A stretch of DNA of 11,108 nt from Firmicutes bacterium UBA4874 (GTDB taxonomy: Bacteria > Bacillota > Clostridia > Caldicoprobacterales > DTU083), in the NCBI GenBank assembly GCA_002399435.1, contig DHDO01000034.1:1-11108 (forward strand). Direction: 5' to 3'. A model generated the notes under the pieces. It was not told the DNA's origin. It made no database searches and saw nothing but the letters and a program-made list of their open reading frames with translations. Positions 1-6,189 of this stretch are shown in pieces. Each line of letters opens with the position of its first letter. Within the stretch, counting starts at the first letter, position 1. Position numbers and translations under genes: made by a program.

Positions 1-23
1 AATTCAATCCTGTTCTGCCACGC

Positions 24-512
24 TCAGATAAGATCTGCCAGGCGGATCTCCACTGCTCTTTCCAGATCACTCAGGCTCATTTCCACCTGATAACCAATCT
101 TTCCGGCACTGAAAAAAACAGTATCAAAATCGGCAGCTGTCCTGTGGATTGCTGTCGGAAATTTTTTCTTCATTCCAATGGGAGAACACCCGCCGTGTAT
201 ATAGCCGGTTACCGGCAGCAGATCCCTGGATTTGATCATCCGAACCGACTTTTCCCTCACACATTCCGCAGCCTTTTTCAGGTCCAATTCCCCTGCTGCC
301 GGAATCATGAAAACATAGTGATTTCCTGATTTGCCGACGGTAACCAAAGTCTTGAACACCCGATCGGGATCCTGGTACAGAGCCTCCGCAATTTCCATGC
401 CGCTGACTGCTTTGCTATCTGCATAACAGTGGCTTTGGTAGCTGATCTTCAGGGCATCCAGAATTCTCATAACATTTGTTTTTTCATTTGACTTGCTTTT
501 TGTCCTGTGCAT
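24..512 (-). CDS. ybaK: YbaK/EbsC-family Cys-tRNA(Pro)/aminoacyl-tRNA deacylase
   Basis: Predicted trans-editing enzyme that hydrolyses mischarged tRNA; the best known activity of this family is removal of cysteine from Cys-tRNA(Pro) in the cytoplasm. The 162-residue length is normal for a stand-alone YbaK. Seen in the sequence: an N-terminal segment KTNVMRILDALKI typical of the family, the conserved RVFKTLV stretch with Lys54, and the signature GYIHGGCSPIGMKK at about residues 103-116. It is the last gene of the minus-strand cluster and lies 45 bases after the L,D-transpeptidase. The start is uncertain: no good ribosome binding site precedes the ATG at 512, and an in-frame ATG at 470 (MRILDAL) would still leave most of the fold, but also lacks one. 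No terminator is visible in the 23 bases left after the stop. The family is clear; substrate specificity is inferred from the family only. Confidence 0.9.
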   Translation of the reverse strand: MHRTKSKSNEKTNVMRILDALKISYQSHCYADSKAVSGMEIAEALYQDPDRVFKTLVTVGKSGNHYVFMIPAAGELDLKKAAECVREKSVRMIKSRDLLPVTGYIHGGCSPIGMKKKFPTAIHRTAADFDTVFFSAGKIGYQVEMSLSDLERAVEIRLADLI

Positions 513-557
513 GAATACGATTGATTTTTCATCTCTTTCATTGAAATATATTGAATT

Positions 558-1340
558 TTATTCAAAAGCCAGTATGCCCAATGCCTGATAGGTTTCCGTG
601 TCCACATAGTGGGACAGCGGCATGTTACGATCTTTTTTAAACTTCAGCAGCGCAGCCTTTAATCCTTCTCCATAAATCCCATCAATGGAACCTTTATAAT
701 AACCCAGCTTCTGCAGACGCAGCTGCACTTCCACTACCTGGGACATCCGATCCCCCGGCTCCAGTCGGACAAAGGAGCTTCCCATATTGCCATAAGGGCC
801 TCCATATACAACGACACGGGTCTGGAACGGCACGATGCCGTACAGCTCCTCCACATCCCTGTTTCTCATCCGAAAACATCCGTGGGAAGCCCGATAGCCA
901 ACGGAACCCGGTTTATTTGTACCATGTATGCCGTAAATTCCCCATGGCACATTCAATCCCATCCAGCGGGTGCCGAATCCTGTCCCCCAATGCCGTGCCT
1001 TGCTGGTAATATACCAGGTTCCGACAGGGGACGGAGTGCCTGATTTTCCCTGGGCAACCGGGTACTTTTTGATCAGCCTGTTGTTTTCAAAAAGATAAAG
1101 TGTGGATTGCGTCAAATCAATCCATATATCATAAGGATCTTCTGATTTCTCCCCCTGTGCCGCCGGCTCTGCCACAGCAGATTCCGCTGCAGGAGGCGCC
1201 GGCTTTCCGACCGGGGACAAAATATCTGTCCGGGAAGCCGATAAATCCAGCCCACAATACAAAAGAAAAATGGCAAGAAGATAAAAGACCGCAGGTATTT
1301 TCCCCGGCCGTACCTTTTTGAATAGCCTCCGCACTTCCAT
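558..1340 (-). CDS. L,D-transpeptidase (YkuD domain) with C-terminal peptidoglycan-binding domain
   Basis: Predicted cell-wall enzyme that forms or exchanges L,D cross-links in peptidoglycan, outside the membrane. With the start used here the protein has 260 residues: a short basic N-terminus, one hydrophobic segment at about residues 15-31 (signal peptide or anchor), a proline/alanine-rich linker to about 68, and a YkuD catalytic domain at about 70-180. The active-site signature is present, with His139 in IYGIHG and His153/Cys155 in ASHGCFRM. A PG_binding_1-type domain follows at about 200-255 (LQKLGYYKGSIDGIYGEG). The open frame extends upstream to 1433, but that would overlap the end of thiI by 50 bases, and a strong AGGAGG sits just before the ATG at 1340. 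A GTG at 1334 is an alternative. It lies 43 bases downstream of thiI and is probably co-transcribed with it, though no functional link is evident. Confidence 0.93.
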   Translation of the reverse strand: MEVRRLFKKVRPGKIPAVFYLLAIFLLYCGLDLSASRTDILSPVGKPAPPAAESAVAEPAAQGEKSEDPYDIWIDLTQSTLYLFENNRLIKKYPVAQGKSGTPSPVGTWYITSKARHWGTGFGTRWMGLNVPWGIYGIHGTNKPGSVGYRASHGCFRMRNRDVEELYGIVPFQTRVVVYGGPYGNMGSSFVRLEPGDRMSQVVEVQLRLQKLGYYKGSIDGIYGEGLKAALLKFKKDRNMPLSHYVDTETYQALGILAFE

Positions 1341-1343
1341 ACA

Positions 1344-1349
1344 CCTCCT
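1344..1349 (-). promoter_or_regulatory. Ribosome binding site that decides the L,D-transpeptidase start
   Basis: AGGAGG on the minus strand, 3 bases before the ATG at 1340 and 9 bases before an in-frame GTG at 1334. It rules out the longer frame starting at 1433. The 3-base gap is short for an ATG start, so GTG at 1334, which skips only two residues, is a serious alternative. Confidence 0.7.
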
Positions 1350-1383
1350 GCTATACATCCATTCTATTGCAGGCGGCAAGAGG

Positions 1384-2574
1384 TTAGAACAGGTTCCGGT
1401 CCGGCTGGATCCCGATCTCTTCAATATTGGCAACCGCTTCCTGTATCAGCTCTTCCCCATTGATCAGCTTTTCCGACTCCAGGATTTTTTCCAGCCGGGG
1501 ATGGGTCACCGGATGCCTGGGTGTGAAAACCGTACAGCAGTCTTCATAGGGAAGAATGGACGTTCTGTAGGTCTCGATCCTTTTGGAAATGTTTACGATG
1601 TCAACCTTGTCAAAGCCAATCAAAGGGCGGAACACCGGCATGGAAACCGCAGCATTGGTAACTGCCAGACTATCCATTGTCTGACTTGCCACCTGTCCGA
1701 TGCTCTCCCCTGTCACCAGAGCAGTCGCTTTCTCCCTGCGGGCAACCGCCTCTGCGATTTTCATCATATAGCATCGCATCAGAACCGTTAGCTGGCTGTC
1801 CGGGCATTTTTTATACAGTTCCTGTTGTATCCTGGTAAAGGGTACCACATGCAGCCGGATCGGTCCGCAGTAGCGGGTAAGAATCCGGCACAAGTCGATG
1901 ACCTTTTCCCTGGAACGGTCGCTGGTATAGGGGAAACTGTGAAAGTGCACCGCCGAGAGGGCGACTCCACGCTTTGCAATCATATAACCGGCAACGGGAC
2001 TGTCGATTCCTCCGGACAGCAAAAGAACCGCCTTTCCGCTGGTCCCGGTGGGCATGCCCCCTGCGCAGGGGAAGACTTCATGATACAAATAACCAGATTC
2101 CCGGATTTCAATGTTCAGGACAATATCCGGATGATGTACGTCCACTTTTAAGCCCGGCAAAGCCTCCAGAAGCCTGCTGCCCATCTCCCGGTTGATTTCC
2201 ATGGAATCCATGGGATACTTCTTATCCGATCGCCTGGACTCCACCTTGAAGGTAAGGGGTGTTTTCCCCTGCAGGCGGGACAGCTGCTCTGTCATGATTT
2301 TGCTGGAATATTCGAAAAGAGTCTCAAAATCCTTGCCCACTTTATAGGCGGGGCTGACGGAAACCAGACCGAATACCCGCTGAAGCGCACGGAGGACGGG
2401 CGCTTCCTCTTCATAATTCTCCGCATAAAACCGTCCCTGCGCCCTGGTCACCCGTATGCCGGAAAACTCCGCCAACGCTTTTTTGATGTTGTCATACAAC
2501 GTCCGCTCGAAAAACGGACGATTCTGTCCTTTCAGATAAATCTCCCCATAACGGATTAGGATCACTCGCTCCAT
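1384..2574 (-). CDS. thiI: tRNA 4-thiouridine synthase ThiI (rhodanese-less form)
   Basis: Adenylates U8 of tRNA and exchanges the adenylate for sulfur, giving 4-thiouridine; cytoplasmic. The 396 residues show the N-terminal ferredoxin-like segment, a THUMP domain at about 60-165, and an ATP-pyrophosphatase domain with the PP-loop SGGIDSP at about 187-193, followed by the family segments TGESIGQVASQT and EDCCTVFTPRHP. The protein stops soon after that, so it lacks the C-terminal rhodanese domain that carries the persulfide in the E. coli enzyme. Such short ThiI proteins, as in Bacillus, take sulfur from a dedicated cysteine desulfurase, and one is encoded immediately upstream. The stop of that gene is 4 bases before this ATG, and AGGAGG at 2582-2587 lies inside its last two codons, so translation is probably coupled. 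Whether this ThiI also serves thiamine synthesis cannot be judged here; without rhodanese it is less likely. Confidence 0.96.
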   Translation of the reverse strand: MERVILIRYGEIYLKGQNRPFFERTLYDNIKKALAEFSGIRVTRAQGRFYAENYEEEAPVLRALQRVFGLVSVSPAYKVGKDFETLFEYSSKIMTEQLSRLQGKTPLTFKVESRRSDKKYPMDSMEINREMGSRLLEALPGLKVDVHHPDIVLNIEIRESGYLYHEVFPCAGGMPTGTSGKAVLLLSGGIDSPVAGYMIAKRGVALSAVHFHSFPYTSDRSREKVIDLCRILTRYCGPIRLHVVPFTRIQQELYKKCPDSQLTVLMRCYMMKIAEAVARREKATALVTGESIGQVASQTMDSLAVTNAAVSMPVFRPLIGFDKVDIVNISKRIETYRTSILPYEDCCTVFTPRHPVTHPRLEKILESEKLINGEELIQEAVANIEEIGIQPDRNLF

Positions 2575-2578
2575 AGCT

Positions 2579-3736
2579 TTACCTCCTGGTGTATTCCCGT
2601 ACTCTTTGGACAGACCGGGTCAGAATGGGAAGAAAAGATGCGATTTCCTCCGGGGTAGTGAGATAGGAAAGGCTGATCCGGATTGACCCGTCCGCCGTCC
2701 GTTCGTTCAGCCCAATCGCTTTCAGCACATGACTGATCTTCTTCTCCCTGCTGGAACAGGCGGAGCCGGTGCTGACATAGACTTCCTCCTGCTCCAGGGT
2801 ATGCAGCAAAACTTCTCCCTTCGCTCCGGGAAAACTGACACTCAGAATATGCGGTGCACTGTTTTCCGGATCCCCGTTGATCACCGCATCCGGAAAGCCC
2901 TTCCGGATACCGGAGACCAGAGCTTCCTTCAGCTCATACAGATACCTGTCATTTTCCGCATGTCGTCCGGCAATCCAATCCGCGCCTGTCCCCATTCCGA
3001 CAATACCGGTGATATTTTCCGTACCGCTCCGGATGCCTCCCTGCTGGCCGCCTCCAAACAGAATGGGCTGAATCCGGACTCCCTTCCTCCGATACAATGC
3101 GCCGACGCCCTTGGGCGCATGGATTTTATGGCCGCTGAGTGAAACCAGATCGATCCCCCATTCTTTGGGATAAAGCGGCAGTTTGCCAAAGGACTGGATA
3201 CCATCCACATGGAACACAGGCCGGTTTTTGCATTGATTCAACAGGGATGCAACCTGCTGAACCGGCTCTATGGATCCGACTTCATTGTTGACATGCATGA
3301 TACTGACCAGAATGGTATCCTCCCGCAGGGCATTCTGTAAAGACTCCAGTGAAATCACACCGTTCCGATCCACCGGCAGATAGGTTACCTCATAACCCAG
3401 CTTTTCCAGATGGGCAAAACAATTGAGCACGGACGGGTGTTCAATCGCCGTGGTAATGCAATGCTTTCCCCTGCGCCCCTTATCATAGGCGGTACCCAAA
3501 ATAGCCATGTTGTTGGATTCTGTTCCACCGGAAGTAAAAATAATCTCCTCCGGTTCCACCCTCAGCAAATGACTGACTTGTTCTCTTGCTTTTCGGATCC
3601 GCTTTTCTGCCTGAATTCCCAGCCGATGCATGGAAGACGGGTTCCCAAAGTCCTTTTTCAGACAATCGGTAACCGCCTCCGCCACCTCCGGTACAACAGG
3701 CGTCGTTGCGGCATAATCCAGATAAATCTGTCCCAT
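2579..3736 (-). CDS. Cysteine desulfurase (NifS/IscS class, NifZ-like partner of ThiI)
   Basis: PLP enzyme of aminotransferase class V that converts cysteine to alanine and leaves a persulfide on its own catalytic cysteine. The 385 residues begin MGQIYLDYAATTP, typical of the family. Visible key residues are His100 in AIEHPS, Asp178 in HVDGIQSFGK, the PLP-binding Lys204 in SLSGHKIHAPKG, the GIRSGTEN stretch at about 234-241, and the catalytic Cys327 in STGSACSSR. The start has a good site, GGGGAG seven bases before the ATG. The gene is directly followed by and coupled to thiI, with no iscU or sufU in view, so I infer that it mainly supplies sulfur for tRNA 4-thiouridine, like B. subtilis NifZ. 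A role in iron-sulfur assembly is the alternative. Upstream lies an unusual 317-base non-coding region with tandem repeats; no clear promoter was found there. Confidence 0.95.
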   Translation of the reverse strand: MGQIYLDYAATTPVVPEVAEAVTDCLKKDFGNPSSMHRLGIQAEKRIRKAREQVSHLLRVEPEEIIFTSGGTESNNMAILGTAYDKGRRGKHCITTAIEHPSVLNCFAHLEKLGYEVTYLPVDRNGVISLESLQNALREDTILVSIMHVNNEVGSIEPVQQVASLLNQCKNRPVFHVDGIQSFGKLPLYPKEWGIDLVSLSGHKIHAPKGVGALYRRKGVRIQPILFGGGQQGGIRSGTENITGIVGMGTGADWIAGRHAENDRYLYELKEALVSGIRKGFPDAVINGDPENSAPHILSVSFPGAKGEVLLHTLEQEEVYVSTGSACSSREKKISHVLKAIGLNERTADGSIRISLSYLTTPEEIASFLPILTRSVQRVREYTRR

Positions 3737-3773
3737 TGTTTCGCTCCCCGCTTACGTAAAATAGGTACCTTCT

Positions 3774-3807
3774 GTAACGAAATACACAAAGCTCTGCCTT
3801 TCGTTAC
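3774..3807. repeat. Inverted repeat, 9-bp perfect arms
   Basis: GTAACGAAA at 3774-3782 and TTTCGTTAC at 3799-3807 are exact reverse complements separated by 16 bases. The hairpin would sit in the leader of the cysteine desulfurase transcript, about 38 bases before its ATG. It lacks a run of T on either side, so it is not a standard terminator. It lies next to the tandem array, and the words CTTCTGT after each arm region (about 3769-3774 and 3808-3814) suggest that the array once extended this far. Confidence 0.6.
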
Positions 3808-3809
3808 CC

Positions 3810-3919
3810 TTCTGTCTGATCAAAAAATAAACTGCTCCTTATCACAAAGTAAGCTGCTCCTTGTCACAAAACAAGCTGCTCCTTGTCGAAAAATAAACTG
3901 TTCCTTGTCACAAAACAAA
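3810..3919. repeat. 22-bp tandem repeat array (about five units)
   Basis: Four head-to-tail units of exactly 22 bp occupy 3832-3853, 3854-3875, 3876-3897 and 3898-3919. All start CTGYTCCTTRTC and end in an A-rich half (for example ACAAAACAAG). A fifth, degenerate unit at 3810-3831 keeps only the second half, and a trace (GTTCC) continues after 3919. Units differ at a few positions each, so this is a minisatellite rather than a recent duplication. Within a unit CTTGT and ACAAG are inverted relative to each other, so where both are intact the array reads CTTGT-6-ACAAG-6-CTTGT, and each period is about two helical turns. There are no spacers, so it is not CRISPR. The minus strand of each unit contains AAGGAG or AAGGAA, resembling a ribosome binding site. 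Function unknown. Confidence 0.9.
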
Positions 3920-4053
3920 TCGTTCCACTCATACGGCTGCCTGCTGACTCAAAAAGTGCCCCCTGTCCGGGAGCATATTTCTTCTGTCATCATGACTTTG
4001 ACACAGTTATCCTGTTGTCCTCCGCCGTGTTGCCTTCCCGCCGCTCACGCCGT

Positions 4054-4590
4054 TTACGCCGTTTTTACGATCCTGGGATTTGTCTTCCTGAACATCTGGA
4101 TCAACTCGTCACTGGGCTCAAAAACCAATAAGGACTTTTGCCCCTCATGGGTAAAAATACCATAGTATAGCCCACCGCCACGGTTCAGAAAGTAATTGAG
4201 CTTTTTGATGCCGGGATACTGGAGCATCCGCTGAAATCCGTCGTCACTGGTTGGAGCGATGACCTCAAATTCCTTGATCTCTGTCGTCAGCAGTTTCTTT
4301 CGCCTGCTGTTGTTAATGACCCTGGCAATGTCGAAGGTCCCGTTGGTAAAAGTGTAATCGTATTCGATCCTCTGATTGTTGCGAAGCCAGTAGCAAAGAA
4401 AGGTAAGTACGCCGGACACAATCAGGCCCGCGATGACAAACGCATTCAGTGCTCCACTGAAAAGTGCCATCAGAAAGCTCAAAGCCAGAAAACCAAATAA
4501 AACCATGCCGATCCAGGCCAGGATAAACAAAAAACTGTTGAGACCGGTATTCACCTTCCGCACCGATTCCTCCCGAAAAAGATCCATCAT
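4054..4590 (-). CDS. Small membrane protein of unknown function (possibly DUF6106 family)
   Basis: A 178-residue protein. The first 16 residues are polar, then two hydrophobic segments at about 18-44 and 47-69 predict a membrane hairpin. A soluble C-terminal part of about 110 residues follows, beginning RIEYDYTFTNGTFDIARV and looking like an alternating beta-strand fold, with EYDYTFTNG, ARVINNSRRK and FEVIAPTS as likely strands and turns. It recalls the DUF6106 proteins of Clostridia and, in outline, small membrane proteins with a PH-like or YcxB-like domain; I cannot confirm either assignment by eye. It stands alone: a terminator lies between it and htrA, candidate promoters lie at 4635-4690, and a 317-base non-coding region follows. 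GGGAG stands 11 bases before the first ATG, a loose spacing; a second ATG follows immediately. That it is a real gene is well supported; no function is proposed. Confidence 0.85.
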   Translation of the reverse strand: MMDLFREESVRKVNTGLNSFLFILAWIGMVLFGFLALSFLMALFSGALNAFVIAGLIVSGVLTFLCYWLRNNQRIEYDYTFTNGTFDIARVINNSRRKKLLTTEIKEFEVIAPTSDDGFQRMLQYPGIKKLNYFLNRGGGLYYGIFTHEGQKSLLVFEPSDELIQMFRKTNPRIVKTA

Positions 4591-4634
4591 TGAAAACTAC
4601 ACTCCCTGCATAATGAACTTTGGTATCCTTTCAC

Positions 4635-4690
4635 AGAATAAAGAATACCCGGAATCTGTCCAATTTCATCACGTTGTTCTTATTCTATCA
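4635..4690 (-). promoter_or_regulatory. Candidate promoters for the small membrane-protein gene
   Basis: Two minus-strand candidates occur in the leader. The first is an extended -10, TGATAGAAT, at 4682-4690 without a clear -35. The second is TGGACA (4657-4662), a 16-base spacer and TATTCT (4635-4640). Each departs from consensus, so which one is used is open. Confidence 0.35.
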
Positions 4691-4718
4691 TGAATTCTCC
4701 CCTTATGGTACCCCCTTA

Positions 4719-4733
4719 TTTCAAATTTTGAAA
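4719..4733. repeat. Short AT-rich palindrome, TTTCAAA-T-TTTGAAA
   Basis: Two perfect 7-bp arms around one central base, between the terminator downstream of htrA and the promoters of the membrane-protein gene. It could be an operator for that gene. By itself a palindrome of this base composition is weak evidence. Confidence 0.4.
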
Positions 4734-4758
4734 AGCTAACCGGATGCATGGAAAAGCC

Positions 4759-4795
4759 AAAAGCCCGGAGAAGGTCCTCCCTTCCCCGGGCTTTT
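4759..4795 (-). terminator. Intrinsic terminator downstream of htrA
   Basis: Arms AAAAGCCCGG (4759-4768) and CCGGGCTTTT (4786-4795) pair over 10 bp. After a single mismatch, GAAGG (4770-4774) and CCTTC (4780-4784) add 5 bp around a 5-base loop. On the minus strand the stem is followed by TTTTGGCTTTTCC, 30 bases past the htrA stop. The plus strand ends in TTTTTC, so it could also stop transcription coming from the other side, although no plus-strand gene ends here. Confidence 0.88.
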
Positions 4796-4824
4796 TCTGC
4801 CCATACAAATCCTGTTTTGTTCCA

Positions 4825-6066
4825 TCATTCCCCATTCTGGCTTTGGGTTGCATTTTGATCTTCATTCATGTCGGCCAGCTTGACCTTCAGCACAAAATCA
4901 GATCCGTTCCTCCACAGATTAACGTTTACCACTTCACCCACTTTATGCTTTGCAAGCTCTGCCTTAAGATCATCAAATTTTGCCATCTTCTTATCATTCA
5001 GGCCGGTAATGACATCTCCCGGTTTCATTCCCGCATTCGCTGCCGGTCCGTTTTCCACAACATCATAAATCAGAACACCTTCCGGATATCCATATTCTTT
5101 GGCGGTATCCTTATTGATTTCCAGCTGGATGGAGACACCCAGCCAGGGTTTTGCGGGATAGTTTACCTTGCCATATTTGATAATCTCCTGGGCAATGGGC
5201 TTGAAGACACTGGAGGGAATGGCAAATCCCAATCCTTCCACCAGTTCTCCGCCCAGCTTTACAGTGTTCATGCCGATCACTTCACCGTTCATATTGACCA
5301 GAGCCCCGCCGCTGTTGCCCTGATTGATGGCTGCATCGGTCTGCAACAGCTTCAATTCCTTTCCTTCCAGCTGCAAGGTCCGGTCCACAGCACTGATAAC
5401 GCCGAAGTTTACCGTACCGGCCAGTTCATGTCCCAGAGGATTGCCGATAGCAATGGCAAACTCTCCCTTCTTCACCTTTTTGGAATCTCCCAGCTTTGCC
5501 ACGGTCAGATCGGGCTTGTCAATCTTCACGACGGCAATATCACTCTGGGGATCCGTCCCGATCAGTTTGGCCTTGATCGGTTCTTCTTCTCCGGACAATA
5601 CAACGAACAGTTCTTTTGCGCCTTCCACAACATGGTTGTTGGTCACGATATATCCGTCTTCACTGATAATAATGCCGGATCCATAACCTTCCACGTCTTT
5701 TTTGGTCTGGGAATTGAAGAAGTAGTCCGGTACAAGCACTTCCGATTTTGAAGTGATGCCAACCACTGCTTTGTCCAGCTTCGCTGCAATGTCCACCACC
5801 GGATTGTTCTCATCCACCAGCATGGCTTTCATGTTCCCAATGGAGGGAAGGTCGTCCTTTGCTGAAGTCTTTGCCTTATCCGAAACATTGCTGTCCTGTG
5901 GGACCGTCCGATCCGCCCTTACTCCGTTTCGTCCCATAAGATTGGGGGATATGGCATAAACTGCCAGACCTCCTATTACAGCAAATAACAAAGCGATAAT
6001 AACGTAGTTTTTAATGCTGCTTTTCTTATGATAGCGTTTTTCATCAAATTCATTGAAATCTTTCAT
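4825..6066 (-). CDS. htrA: Membrane-anchored HtrA/DegP-type serine protease with PDZ domain
   Basis: Predicted quality-control protease acting on misfolded proteins at the outer face of the membrane. The 413 residues show a cytoplasmic tail of about 18 residues, one transmembrane helix at about 20-40, a linker, a trypsin-like domain at about 95-290 and one PDZ domain at about 305-400. The triad is complete: His145 in VTNNHVVEG, Asp176 in PQSDIAVVKID and Ser252 in INQGNSGGAL. The tail after the PDZ domain is short and rich in N and Q. This is the usual single-PDZ layout of Gram-positive HtrA. GGAGG lies 8 bases before the ATG. The gene follows the two-component genes by 123 bases, has its own promoter with phased repeats, and ends at a strong terminator. 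By analogy with CssRS and htrA in Bacillus, regulation by the neighbouring kinase-regulator pair is likely. Confidence 0.95.
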   Translation of the reverse strand: MKDFNEFDEKRYHKKSSIKNYVIIALLFAVIGGLAVYAISPNLMGRNGVRADRTVPQDSNVSDKAKTSAKDDLPSIGNMKAMLVDENNPVVDIAAKLDKAVVGITSKSEVLVPDYFFNSQTKKDVEGYGSGIIISEDGYIVTNNHVVEGAKELFVVLSGEEEPIKAKLIGTDPQSDIAVVKIDKPDLTVAKLGDSKKVKKGEFAIAIGNPLGHELAGTVNFGVISAVDRTLQLEGKELKLLQTDAAINQGNSGGALVNMNGEVIGMNTVKLGGELVEGLGFAIPSSVFKPIAQEIIKYGKVNYPAKPWLGVSIQLEINKDTAKEYGYPEGVLIYDVVENGPAANAGMKPGDVITGLNDKKMAKFDDLKAELAKHKVGEVVNVNLWRNGSDFVLKVKLADMNEDQNATQSQNGE

Positions 6067-6115
6067 TTATTGCACCTCCATTAAAACTTATTGGGTTCTT
6101 TTATCTTCATGCTTT

Positions 6116-6158
6116 ATTATAGGCAGGTTTTTTGAATAAAATATGAACATGCTGTTAA
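6116..6158 (-). promoter_or_regulatory. htrA promoter with three 11-bp-phased repeat boxes
   Basis: A perfect -10 box TATAAT (minus strand, 6116-6121) lies about 50 bases before the htrA ATG, but the -35 position (about 6139-6144) has no TTGACA. Instead three hexamers in the direction of htrA start at exact 11-bp steps: TTAACA (6153-6158), TTCATA (6142-6147) and TTCAAA (6131-6136). Direct repeats of this kind are typical of OmpR/PhoP-family regulators; the B. subtilis Pho box is repeated TTAACA-like hexamers with about 5-bp spacers. A weak -35 overlapped by such boxes fits an activator-dependent promoter. The first box is also part of the palindrome TGTTAACA. The -10 is well supported; the identity of the bound regulator is inferred. 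Confidence 0.6.
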
Positions 6159-6189
6159 CAAAAACCAACAAAACAGGATAAAATAAAAA

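Larger units (their letters stand above)
3737..4053. other. Non-coding region of 317 bases upstream of the cysteine desulfurase
   Basis: The region separates the end of the membrane-protein gene from the start of the cysteine desulfurase. From right to left it holds a GC-rich stretch with near repeats of ACGGCGT (about 4017-4060), an unremarkable stretch containing a 5-bp inverted repeat (TGTCA/TGACA, about 3986-4013), the 22-bp tandem repeat array (3810-3919) and a 9-bp inverted repeat (3774-3807). Just before the ATG is the ribosome binding site GGGGAG at 3744-3749. I found no convincing sigma-A promoter, no terminator hairpin with a T tract and no recognisable T-box or riboswitch, although the desulfurase operon must be transcribed from here or from further upstream. 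Confidence 0.6.

Noticed and set aside
1341..1433. Longer L,D-transpeptidase start at 1433
   Set aside because: It would overlap the end of thiI by 50 bases, and the extra 31 residues lie before the basic and hydrophobic N-terminus; AGGAGG before 1340 marks the likely start.
3774..3807. Intrinsic terminator or T-box leader for the desulfurase operon
   Set aside because: Neither strand has a T run after the stem, and the conserved T-box sequence elements were not found.
3810..3919. CRISPR array
   Set aside because: The units are directly adjacent with no spacers, only 22 bp long, and no cas gene is present.
3864..3932. Minus-strand 22-codon frame (MSGTICFVTRNSLF...) through the repeats as a leader peptide
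   Set aside because: No ribosome binding site precedes its ATG, and the 22-bp period shifts the reading frame at each unit, so the array cannot encode a regular peptide repeat.
3410..4165. Long plus-strand open frame of 251 codons covering the desulfurase start and the repeat array
   Set aside because: It is antisense to the start of a clear cysteine desulfurase, crosses the tandem repeats and shows no family signature. It is best explained as a chance open frame prolonged by the low-complexity array.
4744..5751. Plus-strand open frame of 335 codons opposite htrA
   Set aside because: It is antisense to a complete HtrA protease with an intact catalytic triad; its residues look like a mirror of that gene's codon use, and it begins within the terminator region.
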